36,815 bases of DNA from an uncultured Prevotellaceae bacterium (GTDB lineage: Bacteria > Bacteroidota > Bacteroidia > Bacteroidales > Bacteroidaceae). A program made the translations under genes and the position numbers. Positions 31,154 through 36,815 of the stretch are shown here, piece by piece (the stretch's first letter is position 1; the number at the start of each line of letters is the position of its first letter). The notes beneath the pieces are model-generated. The model was given only the letters and a program-made list of their open reading frames with translations. It had not been told where the DNA came from and searched no databases. Location: contig ONJJ01000051.1 of assembly GCA_900318115.1 (NCBI GenBank), positions 1-36,815 on the forward strand. The letters run 5' to 3'.

Positions 31154-32283
31154 AAGAGGGATGGACATACAAGAAGTTGGGAGAGGTCTGCGAGAAAATC
31201 AAGACTATCAGATGGGAGGAGATAAATGAAGAGGACTCATTCTCTTACATTGATTTGTCCTCTGTCGACAGGCTATCTTTATCAATTAAAGACCCACAAA
31301 CAATAACCAAGACTAATGCTCCTTCAAGAGCGAAACAAATAGTAAAAAAGGGTGATATCCTTTTTGCTACTACTCGACCAACATTAAGAAGAGTTTGCTT
31401 AATACCATCTTCTTTTGATAACCAAATATGCAGTACTGGTTTTTGTGTTATTAGACCAAAAGAGAATATATTATCTAAATGGATATATTACTTATTACAA
31501 TCAGATAACTTTTACTATTACATAGAACCACTACAAACAGGAGCTAGTTATCCTGCAGTTACTGATAATGTCGTTAAAGGATATCAAATTTCATCTCCAT
31601 CTATGGACGAGCAGCGCGCCATCGTCGCCCGTCTTGATTCAGCCTTTGCCCAGATTGATTCCCTGAAAGCGAATGCGGAGAAGCAGCTCAGCGAAGCCCG
31701 CCAACTCTTCCAAAAAGCACTCGAAGAAGCGATGACACCGAAAGAGGGATGGGTGGAGAAGAGGCTACCAGATATTTCTGAGAATCTTGATAGCATTCGT
31801 GTTCCCGTAACAAAGAAAAATAGGACAGAAGGGAAATATCCTTATTATGGAGCTTCTGGTATTGTAGATTACGTTGACGATTACCTATTTGATGAAGATT
31901 TGTTATGTATTTCGGAAGATGGAGCTAATTTGCTTATGAGAACATATCCTATAGCATTTCCAATATCAGGGAAAGTATGGGTAAATAATCATGCTCACGT
32001 TCTGAGATTTAAAAGCATGACAACGCAGAATTATGTGAACTACTATCTTGAGGGCATAAAACTTGACGAGTACATAACTGGAGCCGCTCAGCCGAAGTTA
32101 ACCCAAAAAGCATTAAATAGCATTCCTATTAATATTCCAGCAACAATTGAAGTCCAGCACACCATCGTCGCCCATCTTGACTCCCTCTCCTCCCACGTCC
32201 GCACTTTGGAAGAGAAGTTGAAGAAGATGAAGGATGAGTGCGATGCGCTGAAACAAGCAATATTACGCGAAGTTTTTGAATAA
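31150..32283 (+). CDS. hsdS: type I restriction-modification specificity subunit HsdS
   Basis: 377 residues with the expected two halves: TRD1 (about 1-150), a central helical spacer (DEQRAIVARLDSAFAQIDSL, then a Glu/Ala/Leu coiled coil), TRD2 (about 200-330) and a second helical spacer (IVAHLDSLSSHVRTLEEKLKK). Family knowledge: each target-recognition domain reads one half of a bipartite site and the coiled coils set the spacing. The two TRDs are markedly AT-rich whereas the helical spacers are GC-rich, which suggests exchange of TRDs from other sources. A 22-base direct repeat (31619-31640 and 32162-32183, 20 of 22 identical) covers the start of both spacers. No neighbouring recombinase or second hsdS is visible in the window. 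Confidence 0.93.
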   Translation: MKEGWTYKKLGEVCEKIKTIRWEEINEEDSFSYIDLSSVDRLSLSIKDPQTITKTNAPSRAKQIVKKGDILFATTRPTLRRVCLIPSSFDNQICSTGFCVIRPKENILSKWIYYLLQSDNFYYYIEPLQTGASYPAVTDNVVKGYQISSPSMDEQRAIVARLDSAFAQIDSLKANAEKQLSEARQLFQKALEEAMTPKEGWVEKRLPDISENLDSIRVPVTKKNRTEGKYPYYGASGIVDYVDDYLFDEDLLCISEDGANLLMRTYPIAFPISGKVWVNNHAHVLRFKSMTTQNYVNYYLEGIKLDEYITGAAQPKLTQKALNSIPINIPATIEVQHTIVAHLDSLSSHVRTLEEKLKKMKDECDALKQAILREVFE

Positions 32284-32293
32284 GATGGAACTA

Positions 32294-32542
32294 TCACTTG
32301 CGCACAATACGTTTGAAGCGGTCATCTGTAGGAGAAATCTTCCAGTAGCGTTTCCCATCACCACCCAAACTCCAAGGGCTTGTAATGTCCCGAGGACGAA
32401 AGGGAAGACATCCTATGTCCATTGTGTGCAACAACACACTTTCACAGCGACGAAAGCGTCGGCTGGAAAGCTGTTTTCCGCGTTTCTGAGATTTACAGCA
32501 GCACCATGTGGTGACAGGCGTTCTCTTTCTACTTCTACTCAT
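32294..32542 (-). CDS. small basic protein of unknown function between hsdS and hsdR
   Basis: 82 residues, strongly basic and rich in Arg, Lys and Cys (MSRSRKRTPVTTWCCCKSQK, then RRFRR). It ends with WSLGGDGKRYWKISPTDDRFKRIV. From recollection, small proteins starting MSRSRKKTP, with a basic middle and a W-x-x-D/G-DGK-x-Y-W/F end, occur in many bacteria without known function. Support for expression comes from an excellent minus-strand promoter at 32656-32687 that points at it. It lies in antiparallel orientation in the 417-base gap of the hsd locus. An overlapping open frame on the plus strand (from 32276) lacks such support. Confidence 0.65.
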   Translation of the reverse strand: MSRSRKRTPVTTWCCCKSQKRGKQLSSRRFRRCESVLLHTMDIGCLPFRPRDITSPWSLGGDGKRYWKISPTDDRFKRIVRK

Positions 32543-32655
32543 AAGGCCAATAATGTTGTGAGCGGTAGCGTGTTAGCGCAAAACCACTCGGTTAAACATT
32601 ATGAGGCCGTAGATATTAGTGATTTCATTGCGTCAATTTCTTTAGTTTCTGGGCG

Positions 32656-32687
32656 CAAAAGTAGGTATATTATTCGAAATTACCAAA
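32656..32687 (-). promoter_or_regulatory. minus-strand promoter inside the hsd locus
   Basis: TTTG at 32687-32684, exactly 20 bases, then TACTTTTG at 32663-32656 on the minus strand, a perfect match to the Bacteroidetes consensus. Transcription would start near 32649 and run away from hsdR into the small basic gene, with a leader of about 107 bases. Confidence 0.75.
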
Positions 32688-32701
32688 AAATAGCATAAAA
32701 A

Positions 32702-35284
32702 ATGGACGAAACAGCGACACGCCGCAAGAAGATCGACCCCAAGCTGTATGAGGTGGGCTGGGAGCAGGTGCCGGAGAGCGAAATACTCACTGAGCAGCGC
32801 GCCTACGAGATTGCGCCCGGTAAGGTCTCGCGTCTTCAGGTGAACCGCCACCCGAAGAAGGCCGACTATATCCTTGTGTACAAGAAGCAGAAGCTGGCGG
32901 TCATCGAGGCGAAGAGCGACGAGAAGGACGTCAGCGAAGGCGTGGCACAGGCTAAGCTGTATGCCGAGTTGCTGAAGATACGCTTCGCCTACGCCTCCAA
33001 CGGCGACGAGATATGGGCTATCGACATGGGCGTGAAGGACGCTCAGGGCAACTACATCATACCCTCGAAGGAAGGCCCCGCCGACCGCTTCCCCTCGCCG
33101 CAGGAGCTGTGGCAGATGACCTTCCCCGACGTGAATCCGTGGCGCGACAAGTTCAACCTGCAACCGCTGAACCGAGGTGGCGGTCGCGAGCCGCGCTACT
33201 ATCAGGAAATCGCCATCAATCGCGTGCTGGAAGCCATCGCCAAAGGCAAAGACCGCATCCTGCTGACGATGGCCACGGGTACGGGCAAGACCTACACGGC
33301 ATTTCAGATATGCTGGAAGCTGTATGAGACGAACTGGAACCGACGGAACAGCAAGAGCCATCAGAGCTTGCTCAATGATGGCCGAGTCGTGACGGAGGAA
33401 GACGAAGTCAACCGTCGCGGTGCCGACCAGAAACCGCGCATCCTCTTTATCTCAGACCGCAACATTTTGGCGAATCAGGCGAAGAACGACTTCGAGCAGT
33501 TCCCCGAGGATGCCATGGAGCGCATCACACCTGAACTGCTGCACGACAAGCGCCACCGCGACCGCGTTCCCAAGGCTCGCCACCTGTACTTCACCATCTT
33601 CCAGACGTTCATGGCAAACGACCCAAGCGGTTCGCCATATTATAAGCAGTACCCGCCCGATTTTTTCGACTTCATCATCATCGACGAGTGTCACCGCGGC
33701 GGCGCCAACGACGAGAGCGAATGGCGGCAACTGATGGAGTACTTCAATCCCGCCGTGCAACTGGGCATGACGGCCACGCCGAGACGAAAGGTGAACGCCA
33801 ACACGTACAAGTACTTCGGCGACCCCGTGTATAGCTACTCGCTGAAGCAGGGCATCGAGGACGGCTTCCTCACGCCCTTCCGCGTGAAGATTGCCAAGAG
33901 CAATATCGACGACTACAAATTCCAGCCCGACGACGATGTGGAGCAGGGCGAGATAGACCGCGACAAGACCTACACGGAACAGGACTTCTACGCCGGCAAT
34001 ATAGAGATTCGCCAGCGCGACGAGCACCGCGTGCGGGAAATGTTGGGGCAGATAGGGCGCGACGAGAAGACGCTGGTGTTCTGCTGCACGCAGCGCCACG
34101 CGATGATTATCCGCGACATGATCAACCAGCAGAAGCTGGTGCCGGACTCGAACTACTGCGAACGGGTGACCGCGGACGACGGCGCAGAGGGCGAGAAGAA
34201 GCTGAAGCTGTTTCAGAACAACGATATGCTGCGGCCCACCATCCTCACCACGTCGCAGAAGCTGTCGACGGGCGTCGATGCAAGAAACGTGAGGAATATA
34301 GTCCTGATGCGCCCCGTGAATAATATCGTGGAGTTCAAGCAGATTCTCGGCCGCGGCACGCGATTGTTCGACGGCAAATACTACTTCACACTCATTGACT
34401 TCGTGGGTGCCTCGCAGAACTTCCAAGACGAGGAGTGGGACGGCGACCCGTTCTGCCCCGTCTGCGGCAACTACCCCTGCTCCTGCAGGCGAGGCATCCG
34501 ATATCCCGATGAACTGGACGGCGACACGTCAAATGTCGGTGAAGACATAGACGGCGAACGGCCGCAGCCACAGCCGTGTCCCGTCTGCGGACATCTGCCT
34601 TGCACCTGCGAGGGCACGGGCGGAGTGGCTAAGAAGACGGTGAAGGTGAAGCTGTCGGCCTTCCGCGAACTGACGCTCTATACGCGCTGGGACGAGCGCA
34701 TTCAGTTCGGCGACGAGCTGCTGAGCGTGGAAGAGTACATACAGAGACTCTTCGGCACACTACCGCGCTTCTTTGCCGGACCAGACGACCTGCGGCGCAA
34801 ATGGTCACGACCCGACACACGCGAACAGCTGCTGCAACTACTGGAGCAGAGCGGATTCCCAGAGGACAAACTGGAGATGACCAAACGATTCCTGCAACTG
34901 GAGAAATGCGACATGCTGGACGTGCTGGCCTATCTGGCCTACAATACCACGCCCATCGACCGGCAGCGACGCGCAGAACTGCTGATGGCCGAAACCAAGA
35001 AGCAGTACAACCAGATGCAGAAGGACTTCGTGAACTACATCATGGGCCTCTACGTGCGCAACGGTTTTAAGGAGCTTGGTTCAGACAAGTTGCCAACGCT
35101 CATCAACATGAAGTACCACTCACCAATGGATGCGGTGAAGATGCTGAATATGGGGCCTGAGCAAATCCGCGAATTCTTCCTGAACATGCAGCAGCTCCTG
35201 TACGACAATCCCAGCGTGGTGAACGTCACCATCAACAACAATTTCAGTGGAACAATAGACAATATGACAATAAATAGCGCTTAG
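32702..35284 (+). CDS. hsdR: type I restriction enzyme HsdR subunit (helicase/nuclease)
   Basis: 860 residues. The N-terminal PD-(D/E)xK nuclease region has ADYILVYKKQKLAVIEAKSDE (about 57-77). The SF2 motor follows: Walker A ATGTGKT (about 191-197), DECHRGG (about 328), GMTATPRR (about 355), and the second RecA domain with a GRGTRLF motif near 550. C-terminal to it, two similar Cys clusters, CPVCGNYPCSC and CPVCGHLPCTC (about 585 and 626), could bind zinc. The C-terminal helical part resembles EcoEI-type R subunits. Family knowledge: translocates DNA and cuts far from unmethylated sites. The last 20 residues (NVTINNNFSGTIDNMTINSA) form an Asn/Ile-rich tail related to the start of the next gene. 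GC-rich, like hsdM. Confidence 0.95.
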   Translation: MDETATRRKKIDPKLYEVGWEQVPESEILTEQRAYEIAPGKVSRLQVNRHPKKADYILVYKKQKLAVIEAKSDEKDVSEGVAQAKLYAELLKIRFAYASNGDEIWAIDMGVKDAQGNYIIPSKEGPADRFPSPQELWQMTFPDVNPWRDKFNLQPLNRGGGREPRYYQEIAINRVLEAIAKGKDRILLTMATGTGKTYTAFQICWKLYETNWNRRNSKSHQSLLNDGRVVTEEDEVNRRGADQKPRILFISDRNILANQAKNDFEQFPEDAMERITPELLHDKRHRDRVPKARHLYFTIFQTFMANDPSGSPYYKQYPPDFFDFIIIDECHRGGANDESEWRQLMEYFNPAVQLGMTATPRRKVNANTYKYFGDPVYSYSLKQGIEDGFLTPFRVKIAKSNIDDYKFQPDDDVEQGEIDRDKTYTEQDFYAGNIEIRQRDEHRVREMLGQIGRDEKTLVFCCTQRHAMIIRDMINQQKLVPDSNYCERVTADDGAEGEKKLKLFQNNDMLRPTILTTSQKLSTGVDARNVRNIVLMRPVNNIVEFKQILGRGTRLFDGKYYFTLIDFVGASQNFQDEEWDGDPFCPVCGNYPCSCRRGIRYPDELDGDTSNVGEDIDGERPQPQPCPVCGHLPCTCEGTGGVAKKTVKVKLSAFRELTLYTRWDERIQFGDELLSVEEYIQRLFGTLPRFFAGPDDLRRKWSRPDTREQLLQLLEQSGFPEDKLEMTKRFLQLEKCDMLDVLAYLAYNTTPIDRQRRAELLMAETKKQYNQMQKDFVNYIMGLYVRNGFKELGSDKLPTLINMKYHSPMDAVKMLNMGPEQIREFFLNMQQLLYDNPSVVNVTINNNFSGTIDNMTINSA

Positions 35285-35335
35285 TAGCGTTATATAGATA
35301 AATAGACATATAGGAGCTTAGACAGCTTTCTCGTA

Positions 35336-35454
35336 GACTTTAGACCGCTAATCAAAGTACTATCACGAGGAGAATGTCTGCCTGCTCACGTCCCCCCCGG
35401 AGACGTGGGCATTGGCGGTTTCAGCACGTGATAAGTACTTAGCGGTCTAAAGTC
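35336..35454. repeat. 119-bp element with imperfect terminal inverted repeats
   Basis: The left arm 35336-35367 and the right arm 35427-35454 are reverse complements apart from one 4-base insertion and one single-base gap; GACTTTAGACCGCTAA is a perfect 16-base part. The 59-base centre contains a further inverted pair CACGT...ACGTG around a C-run. The element occupies most of the hsdR to 35527 gap. It could act as a bidirectional terminator, a structured RNA, or a tiny non-autonomous element. Confidence 0.7.
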
Positions 35455-35526
35455 ATGCTGTTTCTGAGGGTGCCCGCTCTCCTTTTTCCCGGACAAATCA
35501 CTTAACCTAAATAACTATACTACTCT

Positions 35527-36006
35527 ATGGAACAAGACGAAACACCGCAAGCGCGGATGGGTGGCATCGTGAACTATTTTCAGGGTGCCACCATCAACAA
35601 TCTGATTATTAACGGGAACATGAACAAGTACGGCACGGAGCACTACCAGTCGGGCGGGAAAGCTGAGCAGGCGACGTCGTACTCAGACGAGCAGGTCATC
35701 GAGGCGGCGAAACGTTGTCAGGCACTCTTTTGGGCTTCCAGTGCCTGGGCGGTCGTCTATCGGATTCTACAAAGCGATTTTGGGGAACTACGCAATGTCA
35801 GTCAGTTCGAGACGGATATGGAGCAACTGACACAACAGATGGACTGGCGCTGCTCTGCCGGCACGATAACGATGGGGCTGAGGAATAACCCGGTGTTGAG
35901 GGACAAGCCCGAGGAATGGAAAAAGAACGGGGCGATGTCACGGATTTTAATACTGCAAGATGATTTTGGGAAAGCTATGAAAGAGGTGTTGAGGGAAAAC
36001 CTTTAG
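35527..36006 (+). CDS. conserved-looking Bacteroidales protein of unknown function downstream of hsdR
   Basis: 159 residues in two parts. Residues about 11-35 are Asn/Gly/Ile-rich (GGIVNYFQGATINNLIINGN) and look like beta-forming repeats. Residues about 55-158 are helical with aromatic spots (QALFWASSAWAVVYRILQSDF; MDWRCSAGTITMGLRNNPVL; WKKNGAMSRILILQDDFGKA). From recollection, proteins sharing the FWxxSxxAVVxxV and CxxGTIxxxxxxNP patterns are frequent in Bacteroidales accessory regions and have no known function. No signal peptide or membrane segment. A clear terminator follows. The N-terminal motif parallels the HsdR C-terminal tail; see findings. Confidence 0.75.
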   Translation: MEQDETPQARMGGIVNYFQGATINNLIINGNMNKYGTEHYQSGGKAEQATSYSDEQVIEAAKRCQALFWASSAWAVVYRILQSDFGELRNVSQFETDMEQLTQQMDWRCSAGTITMGLRNNPVLRDKPEEWKKNGAMSRILILQDDFGKAMKEVLRENL

Positions 36007-36036
36007 AAAAACCTTTAGAACCTTTAGAATTTCTTA

Positions 36037-36067
36037 CTCCTGCGACATAAGTCGTAGGAGTTTTTTT
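36037..36067 (+). terminator. Rho-independent terminator
   Basis: CTCCTGCGAC, loop ATAA, GTCGTAGGAG (10 bp including one G-T pair), followed by TTTTTTT. It ends the transcript of the gene at 35527. Confidence 0.9.
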
Positions 36068-36144
36068 GTTTTATACCGACCTTTGCGCCAAGAATCAACG
36101 AGGATTCGACACCTATTTATTAACTTCTAAACAAAGGAACGATT

Positions 36145-36240
36145 ATGACAGACCAAGAATTTTATCGTCGACTGGGGCAGCTGGTGCTGACCTTGATGAC
36201 TGGAGGCATGCTGGTGTATCTCGCGGCGGCGATTAGCTAA
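36145..36240 (+). CDS. 31-residue small membrane protein
   Basis: The frame encodes MTDQEFYRRLGQLVLTLMTG and continues with a hydrophobic GMLVYLAAAIS end. The N-terminal third is polar and charged, and residues 11-30 could form one membrane helix. An AAAGGAAC purine run lies at normal ribosome-binding distance before the ATG, which is uncommon in this window and supports translation. A CCTTTGC box about 65 bases upstream is a weak -7 candidate. No family was recognised. Confidence 0.5.
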   Translation: MTDQEFYRRLGQLVLTLMTGGMLVYLAAAIS

Positions 36241-36325
36241 TGCAAGCAGAGGTTGAAAATTAAAAAATTAAAAGAGAAAAGAGAAAAATGAATTGAAAAA
36301 GTAAAAATGAAAACAAGCGGAAACG

Positions 36326-36361
36326 CAGTCCTCCCCCCTTGGGGGGAGTTAGAGAGGGGCT
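36326..36361. repeat. C/G-run palindrome similar to dispersed elements
   Basis: CTCCCCCCTTGGGGGGAG is an uninterrupted palindrome, followed by TTAGAGAGGGGC. It resembles the GC-rich palindrome family in ruvB and the M16 gene in base usage but does not share their exact core, so it may be a second family. The surrounding 36241-36523 stretch holds only AT-rich sequence and a small AGCT-centred palindrome (ACCTC-AGCT-GAGGT, 36413-36430) before a T-run, possibly a weak terminator. Confidence 0.5.
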
Positions 36362-36523
36362 AAACGGACACGGACAGCAACGCAGAGAAGCGGACGACGC
36401 AGTCGGACGATGCAGACCTCAGCTGAGGTGTTTTTAATGTTTTTGTCAAATCCTAAGTACAAAGTAAAATTAAAGAATTAAAAAATTAATGATTTACAAT
36501 TTAACTATTAAAACTTAAAAACA

Positions 36524-36815
36524 ATGAAAAAGAAAAGAACTCATGAATGCCCACTGAGCGAGAGCCAGCTGCTGGAGATGGCCGGAGAGATCATGGCAGA
36601 ACAGATCTCCGACCAGAACCAGCAGACGGAGGGTTGCCTGACAACCTCCGAAGTGGCCCGCGGACTGAACAAAGAAATGCGCGCCGGCGAACTGCTGTCC
36701 GCACTGAGAGACTTCGGCGTGCTCCACAAGCACCACGGCCACCACGAACTCACCCCGGAGTACGCCAGCCGCGACCTGGCGCGCACACGCCACTTCAACT
36801 ACTACACTCGCAATG
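36524..36815 (+). CDS. partial gene, possible KilAC/antirepressor-like protein
   Basis: The frame starts at the ATG at 36524 and runs past the right edge (97 codons seen). It encodes MKKKRTHECPLSESQLLEMA, then a helical segment, then TTSEVARGLNKEMRAGELLSA and ALRDFGVLHKHHGHHELTPE. The pattern 'T-x-x-VA-x-x-LN-x-E-M-x-A-x-x-LL-x-x-L-x-x-FGV-L-x-K-x-x-G-x-x-x-L-x-x-x-YA' resembles the C-terminal KilAC domain of phage antirepressors. If right, this marks a prophage- or plasmid-derived segment to the right. A small DNA-binding protein unrelated to phage is an alternative. Family call from pattern memory only. Confidence 0.6.
   Translation, partial: MKKKRTHECPLSESQLLEMAGEIMAEQISDQNQQTEGCLTTSEVARGLNKEMRAGELLSALRDFGVLHKHHGHHELTPEYASRDLARTRHFNYYTRN

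Noticed and set aside
32276-32698. 140-codon plus-strand frame between hsdS and hsdR
   Set aside because: It overlaps the hsdS stop and the opposite-strand small gene, which has a better start, promoter and family-like ends.

Overview
The window looks like a chromosome segment from a GC-rich member of the Bacteroidales, probably a Prevotella-like organism. The evidence is several promoters of the Bacteroidetes type (TAnnTTTG near -7, often with TTTG or TTG about 20 bases upstream), almost no Shine-Dalgarno sequences, lipoproteins whose mature ends are Cys followed by Ser/Asp/Glu runs, and typical family content (porins, imelysin, DUF4369/thioredoxin-fold protein, hemerythrin-LuxR regulator). 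This is inferred from sequence character, not from a database match.

Left part (1-12.8 kb), mostly housekeeping: a multi-pass membrane protein, a membrane-anchored AraC-type regulator, a long DEAD-box RNA helicase with a repeat-expanded insert, two identical tRNA-Asn genes, a PfkB sugar/nucleoside kinase, an S41 processing protease, a thioredoxin-fold lipoprotein without redox cysteines, GreA, a HIT protein, SufS-type cysteine desulfurase, RuvB, and a regulator that joins a hemerythrin-like domain to a LuxR helix-turn-helix.

Centre (12.9-24.9 kb): two small divergent units (a lipoprotein and a porin), then a same-strand run that looks like an exported iron/haem redox module: imelysin lipoprotein, di-haem DUF1111 lipoprotein, a second porin and a one-haem lipoprotein. 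It is followed by a Rid-family protein, a short protein resembling the periplasmic part of a CcsBA cytochrome c synthase, and an M16 peptidase that carries a 117-bp hairpin insertion in frame. A secreted endonuclease/exonuclease/phosphatase-fold protein and a MutT-type Nudix enzyme close the section.

Right part (24.9-36.8 kb), an accessory/defence region with more AT-rich genes: a three-gene HipB-HipS-HipT toxin-antitoxin module with related 68-bp repeats on both sides, a GIY-YIG/DUF4357 protein, three unrecognised genes, and a complete type I restriction-modification locus (hsdM, hsdS, hsdR). In front of hsdM is a 26-codon relic of a different hsdM start. Between hsdS and hsdR is a small gene on the opposite strand with its own well-formed promoter. 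Beyond hsdR is a gene of unknown function whose N-terminus resembles the HsdR C-terminal tail. The window ends inside a possible KilAC-like gene.

The region is rich in small palindromic and repetitive elements: a GC-rich palindrome family sitting inside at least three coding sequences, a MITE-like 270-bp element, a 222-bp hairpin-rich intergenic element, an 8-bp tandem array, and a 119-bp inverted-repeat element. The observations I rate most worth following are the predicted surface-exposed redox/iron cluster, the in-frame palindromes, the flanked HipBST unit, and the motif shared by HsdR and its downstream neighbour.
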